Origin: DASXSB01 sp036506275
Lineage (GTDB): Bacteria; Methylomirabilota; Methylomirabilia; Rokubacteriales; CSP1-6
DNA: 30,164 nt
Direction: 5' to 3'
NCBI GenBank assembly: GCA_036506275.1
Contig: DASXSB010000081.1
Location: forward strand, 1 to 30,164
The position numbers and the translations under genes were made by a program. Below, in pieces: positions 15,699 through 23,778 of the stretch; position 1 is the stretch's first letter; each line of letters starts with the position of its first letter. The notes below the pieces were generated by a model that worked only from the letters and a program-made list of their open reading frames with translations, did not search any database and had not been told where the DNA came from.

Positions 15699-16612
15699 CG
15701 GAGTCGGATGCGCGGGTCGAGGTACGTGTAGACGAGGTCGACGAGGAGGTTGACGACGACGAACGTGGTCGACAGCAGGAACACCGCCGCCTGCACGACC
15801 GGGTAGTCGCGATTCGCGATCGCCTGCACCGAGAGTCGGCCCACTCCCGGCCAGGCAAAGATCGTTTCCGTGATCACGGAGCCGCCGAGCAACGTCCCGA
15901 GCTCGATGCCGACGATGGTGACGATCGGGATGGCGGCGTTCTTGAGGGCGTGCTTCCACACCACCGGTGGGCCGTTGACACCCTTCGCGCGCGCGGTGCG
16001 GATGTAGTCCTGGTTCAGGACCTCGAGCATGCCGGAGCGGGTGAGGCGGGCGATGCGCGCGGTCGTGAAGAGGCCGAGCGTCACCGCGGGCAAGATGAGG
16101 TGGGAGAACGTGCCGCGTCCGGACGACGGCAGGAGGTTCCATTGCACCGAGAAGAGCAGGATCAGCATGATCCCGAGCCAGAAGGTCGGCATCGACTGCC
16201 CGAGGAGGGCCACGATGGTGGACACGTAGTCGAGGGCGGAATTGCGCCGGACGGCGGACACGATGCCGGCCGGAATCGCGATGCACAGGGCAAGGGCGAG
16301 GGCGGCCCCCGAGAGCTGGAACGTCGCCGGCATGCGCTCGATGACGAGATCGAACGCAGGCTCCCCATGCCGGACCGACAGACCGAAATCCCCGTGCAGC
16401 GCGCCGCGCAGGAAACGGCCGTACTGCACAATGAACGGATCGTTGAAGCCCATCTGTTCCCTGAACTGCCGGAGGTCTTCCGCCGTCGCCTCCGGCGGGA
16501 GGAGGACCGCGGCGGGATCGCCGGTGAGGTGGAGGATGAAGAAGACGACGAAGGAGACGCCGAGCAGCACCACCAGCGACTGCCACAGTCGCCGGAGGAG
16601 ATAGACCTTCAT
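15695..16612 (-). CDS. ABC transporter permease, DppB/OppB type
   Basis: A 305-aa partner of the DppC-type permease. It starts MKVYLLRRLWQSLVVLLGVSFVVFFILHLTGDP (DppB N-terminus). GFNDPFIVQYGRFL, GDFGLSVRHGEP, the EAA loop YIRTARAKGVNGPPVVWKHALKNAAIPI and the ending VNLLVDLVYTYLDPRIR are typical. The ATG overlaps the rlmD stop by 4 nt (ATGA) and its stop overlaps the next ATG in the same way, so rlmD-dppB-dppC are translationally coupled. The solute may be a peptide, opine, nickel or sugar-like compound. Confidence 0.93.
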   Translation of the reverse strand: MKVYLLRRLWQSLVVLLGVSFVVFFILHLTGDPAAVLLPPEATAEDLRQFREQMGFNDPFIVQYGRFLRGALHGDFGLSVRHGEPAFDLVIERMPATFQLSGAALALALCIAIPAGIVSAVRRNSALDYVSTIVALLGQSMPTFWLGIMLILLFSVQWNLLPSSGRGTFSHLILPAVTLGLFTTARIARLTRSGMLEVLNQDYIRTARAKGVNGPPVVWKHALKNAAIPIVTIVGIELGTLLGGSVITETIFAWPGVGRLSVQAIANRDYPVVQAAVFLLSTTFVVVNLLVDLVYTYLDPRIRLR

Positions 16613-17970
16613 GCCGCCCGTCGGAGACGGGCCACGGCCTCGATGTGCGGCGTCTGCGGGAACATGTCCACCGGCTGCACCCACTCCAGCCGATAGCCGT
16701 CCCGGGCGAGGTCGCCCACGTCGCGCGCGAGCGTGGACGGGTTGCAGGAGACGTACACGAGCCGATCCGGCTTGAGAGCGGTCAGTGCCGTGAGGGCCTT
16801 CGGGTGGAACCCGGCGCGGGGGGGATCGGCGACGACCACGTCGGCGTGCACGCCTTCGTCGAGCAACCGCGGCAGCACGTGCCGCACCTCGCCGGAGAGG
16901 AAGGTGCAGTTGTCGATGCCGTTCGCGCGGGCGTTGCGAACCGCGTCCGCCACCGCCGCCGGCGAGACCTCGACGCCGTACACTCGACGGCACCGGCGCG
17001 CGAGCAGCAAGCTGATGGCTCCCGTGCCGGAATAGAGGTCCATGACGGTCTCCCCGCCTGCCAGCTCGCATGCCTCCGCGATCACCGCGAACAGACGTTC
17101 GGCCTGGAGTGTGTTGGTCTGGAAGAACGAGTTCGCCGACACCTGGAAGACGACGTCGCCGATCCGCTCCGTGATGTGCTCGCGGCCGAGGAGGAGATGC
17201 TCCTCCGACCCCACCGCCACGCTCGCCTTCTTGCCGTTGACGTTCAGCACCACGCTGGCCGTGGACGGCACCCGTCGCTTCACCGCCGCCGCCACCGCAC
17301 CCAGCGATTCCACGTCGGGAGCGGCCGCCACCACGTTGACCATGCGCTCGCCGGTGTGACGCCCCTCCCGGAGGGTGACGAACCGCAACAGTCCCTGCTC
17401 GGTGTCCTGATCGTAGACGGAGAGTCCCCGGAGACGGTCCCGCACCTCAGAGAGCAGCTCGTTCATCGTGTCCGACTGCAACAGGCAGCGTTCGATGTCG
17501 AGCACGACGTCGTAGCGATCGGCTTCGTGCAAGCCGATCACGGGCGCCTCCGCGCCGCGCATCACCGTGAACTCCATCTTGTTCCGGTAGCCGTAGGTGT
17601 CGGGGGCGGGCAGGATGGGGCGAAGCTCGAAGGAGCCCAGGCCACCGAGCCGCTCGAGACAATCGCGCACCTGCTTTTCCTTGAAGGCGAGCTGCGCCGG
17701 ATACGCGAGGTGCTGGAGGCGGCAACCGCCGCAACGGCCGAAGTAGGGACAGGGAGCGGCGACCCGGTCCGGCGATGGCTCCTCCACGCTTTCGATCACC
17801 GCCCGTCCGTAGCGTGCGCGAGCTTCCTGGACCCGGACGCGCAGACGGTCGCCGGGAAGACCACCCCGCACGAAGATGACGTAGCCGTTGACCCGTCCGA
17901 CGCCTTCGCCGCCGAACGCGAGATCGTCGATGGTGAGGGAGAGACTCTCACCCCGTCGCGGTTTTGCCAT
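16609..17970 (-). CDS. rlmD: 23S rRNA (uracil-5)-methyltransferase, RlmD/RumA type
   Basis: A 453-aa SAM-dependent RNA m5U methyltransferase. An N-terminal TRAM domain (GEGVGRVNGYVIFVRGGLPGD) is followed by a 4Fe-4S cysteine set C74, C80, C83 and C162 (CPYFGRCGGC and ERCLLQ). The Rossmann methylase has VMDLYSGTGAISLLLA, VADPPRAG, the nucleophile Cys at about 409 in VSCNPSTLARD, and the base Glu in HIEAV. Which uridine is methylated (U1939, U747 or a tRNA) cannot be told. The ATG at 17970 lies 10 nt downstream of a near-consensus promoter and has no Shine-Dalgarno. First gene of an operon with two ABC permeases. Confidence 0.9.
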   Translation of the reverse strand: MAKPRRGESLSLTIDDLAFGGEGVGRVNGYVIFVRGGLPGDRLRVRVQEARARYGRAVIESVEEPSPDRVAAPCPYFGRCGGCRLQHLAYPAQLAFKEKQVRDCLERLGGLGSFELRPILPAPDTYGYRNKMEFTVMRGAEAPVIGLHEADRYDVVLDIERCLLQSDTMNELLSEVRDRLRGLSVYDQDTEQGLLRFVTLREGRHTGERMVNVVAAAPDVESLGAVAAAVKRRVPSTASVVLNVNGKKASVAVGSEEHLLLGREHITERIGDVVFQVSANSFFQTNTLQAERLFAVIAEACELAGGETVMDLYSGTGAISLLLARRCRRVYGVEVSPAAVADAVRNARANGIDNCTFLSGEVRHVLPRLLDEGVHADVVVADPPRAGFHPKALTALTALKPDRLVYVSCNPSTLARDVGDLARDGYRLEWVQPVDMFPQTPHIEAVARLRRAA

Positions 17971-17980
17971 TGCAGACGCC

Positions 17981-18009
17981 ACTATAAAGAGCGGTCCGAG
18001 ACGAGTCAA
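17981..18009 (-). promoter_or_regulatory. Sigma-70 promoter of rlmD
   Basis: Minus-strand TTGACT (18009-18004), 17-nt spacer, TATAGT (17986-17981). The -10 ends 10 nt before the ATG, so transcription should begin within a few nucleotides of the start codon. Confidence 0.8.
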
Positions 18010-18044
18010 TTCATCGAAGCTGGCGACGTGACGGGGGCGGGGGG

Positions 18045-18050
18045 TATGAT
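18045..18050 (+). promoter_or_regulatory. -10 element of dciA-like gene
   Basis: TATGAT stands out in a G-rich run. Its last base is 7 nt before GTG 18058, the exact distance for transcription to start on that GTG. The -35 region is poor. Confidence 0.5.
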
Positions 18051-18057
18051 ACCGAGC

Positions 18058-18513
18058 GTGACAACAAAGGCGCCGCGGGCCGTCAGCGCTCTCATCCCGC
18101 ACGCCCTGCCGCAGCTCTCCGAGCGGCTCGCGGAGCTGCACATCCGCCGCGGGTGGGCCTCCATCGTCGGGGTGGACGTCGCTCGACGCACGCAACCGGT
18201 GGCGCTGGTGGGAGGCTGTCTCACTGTCACCGTCGACAACTCCCCGTGGCTGCACGAGCTGACGTTGCGCACGGAGGAGCTGACGGCGCGTGTCACGGAC
18301 GGCTTTCCGACCGTCCGCTCGTTGCGCTTCGTGGCGGGCGCGATAGCGCCGGCGGGGGCAGCGCCGCGCCGGGTGCCGGAACGACGTCCGCTTCGCCTCA
18401 GCGCGGAGGAGGTTCACGACATCGAGGCGGCGAGTTCCGCCATAACGGACTCCACGCTGGCGGAAGCTGCACGCCGGCTGTTGACGACGGCGCGGCAGTT
18501 CCCGCGCCCATGA
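18058..18513 (+). CDS. DciA-like DUF721 protein
   Basis: A 151-aa protein. The DUF721 core covers about residues 8-90: LPQLSERLAELHIRRGWASIVGVDVARRTQPVALVGGCLTVTVDNSPWLHELTLRTEEL (W-x-VG at the start, L-V-V-S-W-ELT later). DUF721 proteins are DciA, the ancestral loader/partner of DnaB in bacteria without DnaC or DnaI. The C-terminal 60 residues are Arg/Pro-rich then helical. I choose GTG 18058 because the ATG at 18046 lies inside the -10 hexamer TATGAT. Divergent from rlmD; the TPR lipoprotein gene follows after 10 nt. Confidence 0.75.
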   Translation: MTTKAPRAVSALIPHALPQLSERLAELHIRRGWASIVGVDVARRTQPVALVGGCLTVTVDNSPWLHELTLRTEELTARVTDGFPTVRSLRFVAGAIAPAGAAPRRVPERRPLRLSAEEVHDIEAASSAITDSTLAEAARRLLTTARQFPRP

Positions 18514-18523
18514 GGTAGGCCCG

Positions 18524-20281
18524 ATGCGTTTTCGCCTCCTCGGAGTATCGCTGGGGCTCGCTGCCATCGTCGCGGGGTGCGCCACGGGACGATCGGCGCC
18601 CGGCCGCGCGCAGGGCTCGGACGAGCCGACGCCGTCGCGGACGCCCGGTCCCGACGTCGCCGCCGACGCCTACTATTACTTCAGCGTGGCCCAGATGCAC
18701 GCCCAGGCGGGCCGCTTCAAGGAAGCCGTCGCATCCCTGAAGGAGGCCGTGAAGCGGGATCCCAACTCCGCCCTCCTCTGGACCCAGCTTGCCCAGTGGC
18801 TTGCGCGCACCGATGCCCCCGAGGAGGCGGTGGCGGCGGCTCGACGCGCCGTGCAGCTCGCGCCCCAGCAGCCGGCCAGTCACGTCACCCTCGCCGAGCT
18901 CCTGCGCGCCGAGAAGAAGTATGCGGAGGCGGAGAGCGAGCTCGAGAAGGTCATCGCGCTCAACCCGAACGCGGAGGAGCCGTACCTCACGCTCGCGCGC
19001 TATCAAGTCGAGCAGAAGGCGTACGACCGGGCGCGCGCGGTCCTCCTTCGCCTCGTCGAGCGGCGCCCGCACCTCGCGCAGGCACACTTCCTCCTCGGCC
19101 GCCTCGCCATCGAGACGGAATCGTGGGACGAAGCGGTCACGCGCCTCACGCGCGCGGTCGACCTCGACCCCGATCACGACGGCGCCTGGACCGCTCTCGC
19201 CTACGTCTACGAGGCGCGGCAAAAGCCCGAAGAGGCGATCCGGATCTACCACGAGGCCGCGCGCGCCAACCCGGACAATCCCGCCTTCGTCGAGCGTCTG
19301 GGCGATCTCCTCATTCGCCTCGGCCGCTACCAGGAAGCGCAGGCGGAAATCGAGGCCCTCACGGAAGCGGCGCCTCGCGACGCGCGCGTCTGGATGAAGC
19401 TCGGCGCCGTGTACTACGAGCAAAAGATGTGGGACAAGGCGAGCGACGCGTTCCGCCGCGTCATCATGCTCGAGCCCACAAATCTACGGGCGCGGTACTT
19501 CCTCGCGACCACTTATATGGATGGCGGCAAGGACGCCGAGGCCCGCGCCGAGCTCGAGCGCATCCTGCGCGCCGATCCGCGGTCGGTCGACGCCCGCGTG
19601 CAGCTCGGCTTCCTGCACGGCCGCGCCAAGCGCTACGACGAGGCGGTGGCGGTGCTGCGGGAAGCCATCAACCTGGAACCGAAGCGCCCCGAGCTGTTCC
19701 TCTATCTCGGCACCGCCTACTTCCGGGCCAGTCAGTACGATCGCGCCATCGATACCCTGCGCGAGGGTCTGAGTCTCGACGACAAGCAGAAGGATCTCTA
19801 CTTCCAGCTCGGCGTCGTCTACGAAAAGCAGGCCCGTGTCGACGACGCCGTGCGCGCCTTCCGGCAGGTGATCGCGCTCGATCCCAAGCACGCCGAGGCC
19901 TACAACTACGTCGGCTACATGTACGCCGAGCGCGGTCAGAACCTCGACGAGGCGATCAAGCTCATCGGCAAGGCCCTCGAGCTCGAGCCCGACAACGGTT
20001 ACTTCATCGACAGCCTCGGCTGGGCGTACTACCAGCAGGGCAAGTACGTGGATGCTCTGCGCGAGCTGAAGCGCGCCGTGGAGAAGGCGAAGGAAGACCC
20101 GGTCATCTTCGAGCACCTGGGCGACGCCTACGCCAAGAACGGCTTCGAGGAAGACGCGCTCGCGGCCTGGGAAAAATCGCTGCAGCTCGACCCCGCCGCC
20201 GACGGCGTCAAGAAGAAGGTCGAGGAGCTGAAGAGCCGGCTACGCCGGGCGCAGGGTGAGCGGTCGAAGGCTTCTCAGTAG
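18524..20281 (+). CDS. TPR-repeat lipoprotein
   Basis: A 585-aa protein with a lipoprotein signal (MRFRLLGVSLGLAAIVAGC, lipobox VAGC, lipidated Cys19). A Pro/Ser-rich spacer is followed by about 14 tetratricopeptide repeats from residue 45 to 560 (AxxxLxxAVxxDPN-type units about 34 residues apart, e.g. SDAFRRVIMLEPT, KALELEPDNGYFIDSLGWAYYQQG). It ends in a charged helix. TPR lipoproteins of this type act as scaffolds at the envelope; no specific partner is visible. It overlaps the lolB-like gene by 26 nt, which suggests a linked envelope role. ATG with GAGGT about 7 nt upstream. Confidence 0.9.
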   Translation: MRFRLLGVSLGLAAIVAGCATGRSAPGRAQGSDEPTPSRTPGPDVAADAYYYFSVAQMHAQAGRFKEAVASLKEAVKRDPNSALLWTQLAQWLARTDAPEEAVAAARRAVQLAPQQPASHVTLAELLRAEKKYAEAESELEKVIALNPNAEEPYLTLARYQVEQKAYDRARAVLLRLVERRPHLAQAHFLLGRLAIETESWDEAVTRLTRAVDLDPDHDGAWTALAYVYEARQKPEEAIRIYHEAARANPDNPAFVERLGDLLIRLGRYQEAQAEIEALTEAAPRDARVWMKLGAVYYEQKMWDKASDAFRRVIMLEPTNLRARYFLATTYMDGGKDAEARAELERILRADPRSVDARVQLGFLHGRAKRYDEAVAVLREAINLEPKRPELFLYLGTAYFRASQYDRAIDTLREGLSLDDKQKDLYFQLGVVYEKQARVDDAVRAFRQVIALDPKHAEAYNYVGYMYAERGQNLDEAIKLIGKALELEPDNGYFIDSLGWAYYQQGKYVDALRELKRAVEKAKEDPVIFEHLGDAYAKNGFEEDALAAWEKSLQLDPAADGVKKKVEELKSRLRRAQGERSKASQ

Positions 20282-21020
20282 CGCCTTTCTCGTGGTGTCG
20301 CTCGGCGGTTGCGCGATCGCGCCGCCCACCCTCCGCCAACCGATCGCGGAGGAGGTCCGCCAGGCCATCGCGCTCCTCATCACGCGCTGGCACGCGTTCT
20401 CCGACCTGCGCGCCCTCGCCGACCTGACGTTCGAGCGCGGCGGCCAGCGCCAGCGGCTGGCGGGGGTGCTCCTCGCCAAGGCTCCGTCGTCGGTGCGACT
20501 GGAGGCGCTCTCGCCGTTCGCGCAGCCTCTCTTGCTGGTGACGATCCACGACGGCCGCCTCACGTCGTACGACACGACGACCAACGAGGCGGTGGTGGCG
20601 CCCGCGAGCGCGGAAAGCGCGGCGCGTCTGCTCGGCCTCCCCTTCGATCCGGACGATCTCGTCGCCGTCCTCGCCGGGCTCGCCGTGCCGCCGAAGGACA
20701 TCCGGACGGCGCAGTTCCTCGCCCCGGACGAGAGCGGCCCCTCGCTGGAGATCGTGGGAGCGGTGAACCGCCAGCGCGTGTGGATGGACTTCGAGACGGG
20801 CGTGGTCCGCCAGCTCGAGATCGCGGGCGGCCGCACCGACGCCCGGGTGACCTACCGTCGCGATGCCGCGGGGACGCTCACGGGTTTCGACGTCACCGCC
20901 GCCCAGTCCTACATCCGCGGCACCGTGGCCTACCGAAACCTCACACGAGACGCCGGCGTGGACGCCGATCGATTCAGCCTCACGCTCCCCAAGGACGCGA
21001 AAATACAGAACCTGCGTTGA
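20256..21020 (+). CDS. lolB: LolB-like outer-membrane lipoprotein
   Basis: A 254-aa lipoprotein: signal RRLLSSAFLVVSLGGC with lipobox LGGC (Cys19), then a mixed beta sheet region (LADLTFERGGQRQRLAGVLLAKAPSSVRLEALSPFAQPLLLVTIHDGRLTSYD). This matches the LolA/LolB half-barrel pattern, including the DGRLTSYD strand. LolB receives lipoproteins from LolA and inserts them in the outer membrane. Sequence similarity to E. coli LolB is weak by eye, but the order lolB-ispE-prs-pth is a classical conserved neighbourhood. GTG start inside the TPR gene. A DUF4292-type relative is the alternative. Confidence 0.7.
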   Translation: MSGRRLLSSAFLVVSLGGCAIAPPTLRQPIAEEVRQAIALLITRWHAFSDLRALADLTFERGGQRQRLAGVLLAKAPSSVRLEALSPFAQPLLLVTIHDGRLTSYDTTTNEAVVAPASAESAARLLGLPFDPDDLVAVLAGLAVPPKDIRTAQFLAPDESGPSLEIVGAVNRQRVWMDFETGVVRQLEIAGGRTDARVTYRRDAAGTLTGFDVTAAQSYIRGTVAYRNLTRDAGVDADRFSLTLPKDAKIQNLR

Positions 21021-21054
21021 CGCCCCGCGAACGCGCGTGATACCGTAGCGCGTC

Positions 21055-21954
21055 TTGACGAAGGGCTCGGGAAGAGCGCGTCGGCTCGTGCTTCGCGCGG
21101 CGGCGAAGGTCAACCTGGCCCTCGAGATCCTGCGCCGCCGGGACGATGGCTACCACGAGATCGTCACCGTGATGCAGGCCATCGACCTCACCGATCGCCT
21201 CGTGCTCGAAGAGCACGATTCCGTCGAGCTCGAGAGCCTGTCGCCGGACGTCCCCACCGACGGGACGAACCTCGCGGTGCGAGCCGCCGTCGCGCTTCGC
21301 GACGCCGCCGGCACCAAGCGCGGCGTCAGGGTGAGGCTCGACAAGCGCATCCCGGTGGCGGCCGGTCTTGGCGGCGGCTCCACTGACGCCGCGGCCGTCC
21401 TCATCGGTCTCAACCGGCTGTGGGGATTGCGGTGGCCCGGAGACCGTCTCGCCGCCGTGGCGGAGACGCTCGGGATGGACGTGCCCTTCTTCCTGCGCGG
21501 CGGCACCGCTCTCGCAACCGGACGGGGCGAGCGTCTCACGCCCGTGCGCGGCGGCAGCCTCGCGCTGGTGCTCGTCAATCCGAAAATCGGCGTGAGCGCG
21601 GCCGAGGCCTACGGGCGCGTGCAGCCAACCATGTACTCGGATGGCGCCCGCGCCCGCACGATGGTGGCGGCGCTGGCGACACGGCGGCCGATACGCGCGG
21701 CGGCGGCGCTCTACAACACGCTGGAAGCGCCGGTCGGGCGCACGGTGCCGCAGGTCCAGCAGATGAAGGCGGCGCTCATGGCAGCGGGCGCGCTGGGGGC
21801 GGTGATGTCGGGGAGCGGGCCGACGGTCTTCGGCGTGGCGCGCTCGTTCGAGCACGCCCGGCAGATCCGCGCGCGGCTGACGAGGGTATCATGGGCGTGC
21901 TGGGCGGTCCGGACCGTCGGGGGTCCGGCCGTGCGCGTGGAGCGCAGGCGTTGA
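21055..21954 (+). CDS. ispE: 4-diphosphocytidyl-2-C-methyl-D-erythritol kinase
   Basis: A GHMP kinase phosphorylating CDP-ME in the MEP isoprenoid pathway. AAAKVNLALEILRRRDDGYHEIVTVMQAIDLTD is the diagnostic N-terminus (catalytic Lys and HxI), VPVAAGLGGGSTDAAAVLIGLN is the ATP loop, and VMSGSGPTVFGV is the C-terminal glycine motif. 299 aa from TTG 21055. An in-frame GTG at 21088 would give 288 aa starting just before the conserved part. Neither has a good Shine-Dalgarno; a GATACC -10-like hexamer 10 nt before the TTG may mean a leaderless start. Ends 62 nt before tRNA-Gln. Confidence 0.95.
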   Translation: MTKGSGRARRLVLRAAAKVNLALEILRRRDDGYHEIVTVMQAIDLTDRLVLEEHDSVELESLSPDVPTDGTNLAVRAAVALRDAAGTKRGVRVRLDKRIPVAAGLGGGSTDAAAVLIGLNRLWGLRWPGDRLAAVAETLGMDVPFFLRGGTALATGRGERLTPVRGGSLALVLVNPKIGVSAAEAYGRVQPTMYSDGARARTMVAALATRRPIRAAAALYNTLEAPVGRTVPQVQQMKAALMAAGALGAVMSGSGPTVFGVARSFEHARQIRARLTRVSWACWAVRTVGGPAVRVERRR

Positions 21955-22016
21955 GCGACGGCGCTCGGCGCCACGTCCGGAAACGCACCGACAACAGAAC
22001 GGCCGACAACCAACGT

Positions 22017-22091
22017 TGGGGCGTGGCCAAGCGGTAAGGCGCGGGACTTTGGATCCCGTATTCGGGGGTTCGAATCCTCCCGCCCCAACCA
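22017..22091 (+). tRNA. tRNA-Gln (anticodon TTG)
   Basis: A 75-nt cloverleaf. Acceptor stem TGGGGCG (22017-22023) pairs with CGCCCCA (22081-22087). Anticodon stem CGGGA/TCCCG (22042-22046/22054-22058) encloses loop CTTTGGA with anticodon TTG at 22049-22051. The T loop GGTTCGAATCC is standard and the CCA end (22089-22091) is encoded. Followed by TTTTT. It lies between ispE and prs, where a tRNA-Gln is also found in other bacteria. No integrase is nearby. Confidence 0.98.
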
Positions 22092-22107
22092 TTTTTCCAG
22101 AGGCGCC

Positions 22108-23046
22108 ATGGCGTACGAGCTGAGGCTGTTCTCCGGCAACGCGAATCGGCCCCTGGCCGAAGAGATCGCGCAGTACCTGCGTCTGCCCGTCAGCGACGCG
22201 GACGTCTCGCGCTTCTCCGACGGCGAGGTCTTCGTGCAGGTCAACGAGAACGTGCGCGGCGCCGACGTCTTCGTGGTCCAGCCGACGTGCCCGCCCGTGA
22301 ACGACGCCCTGATGGAATTGCTCATCATGATCGACGCCCTCAAGCGGGCGTCGGCGCACCGGATCACGGCCGTGCTCCCCTACTACGGCTACGCGCGTCA
22401 GGACCGCAAGGTGCAGCCGCGTGTCCCCATCTCGGCCAAGCTGGTGGCCGACCTCCTGGAGGCAGCCGGGGTCGATCGCGTCCTCGCGCTCGATCTTCAC
22501 GCCGCCCAGATCCAGGGTTTCTTCAACGTGCCCGTCGATCACCTCTTCGCCAACCCGGTGATCATCGATTACCTCGGCAAGAAGGATCTCCGCGATCCCG
22601 TCATCGTCGCTCCCGACGCGGGCGGCGTGGAGCGCTCGCGCGCGATCGCCAAGCGGCTGAAGGCGGGCCTGGCCATCGTCGACAAGCGTCGCGACGGCCC
22701 CGGTGTAGCGGTGGTCATGCACCTCATCGGCGAGGTCAAGGACCGCGACGTGGTGGTCATCGACGACATGATCGATACCGCGGGCACGCTCATCCAGGCC
22801 GTGAGCGCTCTCGAGCGCGAGGGCGCGCGGCGGATTCTCGCGTGCGGGGTCCACGCGGTGCTGTCCGGTCCCGCCGTGGAGCGGATCACGAGCTCGGCGC
22901 TGGAAGAAGTCGTCGTCACCAACTCGATCCCGCTCCCGTCCGAGAAGCAGACGGCACGGATCACGGTCTTGAGCGTGGCGCCGTTGCTCGGCGAGGCCAT
23001 CCGACGCATCCACGACGAGGAATCCGTATCGACGCTGTTCGTGTAG
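22108..23046 (+). CDS. prs: Ribose-phosphate pyrophosphokinase (PRPP synthase)
   Basis: A 312-aa class I PRPP synthase making PRPP from ribose 5-phosphate and ATP for nucleotide, His and Trp synthesis. SGNANRPLAEEIAQYL, FSDGEVFVQVNENVRGADVFVVQPT, YYGYARQDRKVQPRVPISAKLVADLL (ATP and Mg site), DLHAAQIQGFF, and the PRPP loop VVVIDDMIDTAGTL are all intact. Full length. ATG 16 nt after the tRNA, with AGAGG just upstream. Confidence 0.98.
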   Translation: MAYELRLFSGNANRPLAEEIAQYLRLPVSDADVSRFSDGEVFVQVNENVRGADVFVVQPTCPPVNDALMELLIMIDALKRASAHRITAVLPYYGYARQDRKVQPRVPISAKLVADLLEAAGVDRVLALDLHAAQIQGFFNVPVDHLFANPVIIDYLGKKDLRDPVIVAPDAGGVERSRAIAKRLKAGLAIVDKRRDGPGVAVVMHLIGEVKDRDVVVIDDMIDTAGTLIQAVSALEREGARRILACGVHAVLSGPAVERITSSALEEVVVTNSIPLPSEKQTARITVLSVAPLLGEAIRRIHDEESVSTLFV

Positions 23047-23061
23047 AAAGGGAATCCGACG

Positions 23062-23763
23062 ATGGACATGCAAGAGCTCACGATCAAGCGCCGCGAGGCG
23101 ACGGGCAAACAAGTCGCCAAGCGGCTCCGCCGCCAGGGCATCGTCCCTGCCGTGCTGTACGGGGGTACGAAGCCGGAGGCCGTCACCGTCGATCCGCGCG
23201 CGGTGCTGCGGGTCATCCACGGCCACGAGGGCACCACGCAGCTCCTCACGCTGAAATTCGACGGCGACGGCGGATCGCGAATGGCGATCATCCGTGATCT
23301 TCAGTTCGATCCCGTCACCGAGCGCCTGCTCCACGTGGATCTCCAGGAGGTCTCCGCGGATCGTGCCGTCACCGTCCGCGTCGCCGTCCATCCCGTGGGC
23401 GAGGCCCTTGGCGTGAAGGACCAGAAGGGCATCCTGAACCTGGTCCTCCACGAACTGGAGGTGTCGTGCCTCCCGTCGCGGATTCCCGCCCGCATCGACG
23501 CCGACGTGTCCGCGCTGATGATCGGCGACGTGCTCACCGTGGCCGCGCTCCAGGTGCCGGAGGGCGTGAGGATTCTGAACGACGCCGGTCAGGCCGTGGC
23601 CACGGTGGCCCCGCCGATGGCGGAGGAGGAACCGGCGGTGGCGCCGACGACGGCGGCCGCGACCGCGGAGCCCGAAGTCCTCACCGAGCGCAAGCCGAAG
23701 GAAGAGGAAGCGGCCGCGGAGGAAGGCAAGAAGCCGAAGAAGCCCGAGAAGTCGGACAAGTAA
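23062..23763 (+). CDS. rplY: 50S ribosomal protein bL25/Ctc (long form)
   Basis: A 233-aa long-type L25. The 5S-rRNA-binding N-terminal domain (residues 1-95: GKQVAKRLRRQGIVPAVLYG, LQFDPVTERLLHVDLQEV) is followed by the TL5/Ctc C-terminal beta domain (about 97-190: VRVAVHPVGEALGVKDQKGILN, PARIDADVSALMIGD). A low-complexity Ala/Glu then Lys tail ends KPEKSDK. In the usual prs-ctc-pth order. ATG 23062 with AAAGGGA upstream; ATG 23068 is an alternative. Confidence 0.95.
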   Translation: MDMQELTIKRREATGKQVAKRLRRQGIVPAVLYGGTKPEAVTVDPRAVLRVIHGHEGTTQLLTLKFDGDGGSRMAIIRDLQFDPVTERLLHVDLQEVSADRAVTVRVAVHPVGEALGVKDQKGILNLVLHELEVSCLPSRIPARIDADVSALMIGDVLTVAALQVPEGVRILNDAGQAVATVAPPMAEEEPAVAPTTAAATAEPEVLTERKPKEEEAAAEEGKKPKKPEKSDK

Positions 23764-23778
23764 TCGAGACGAACGCGC

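Noticed and set aside
22017..22091. tRNA-Gln as an integration site of a mobile element
   Set aside because: No integrase, direct repeat of the tRNA end or foreign-looking genes follow; prs begins 16 nt later.
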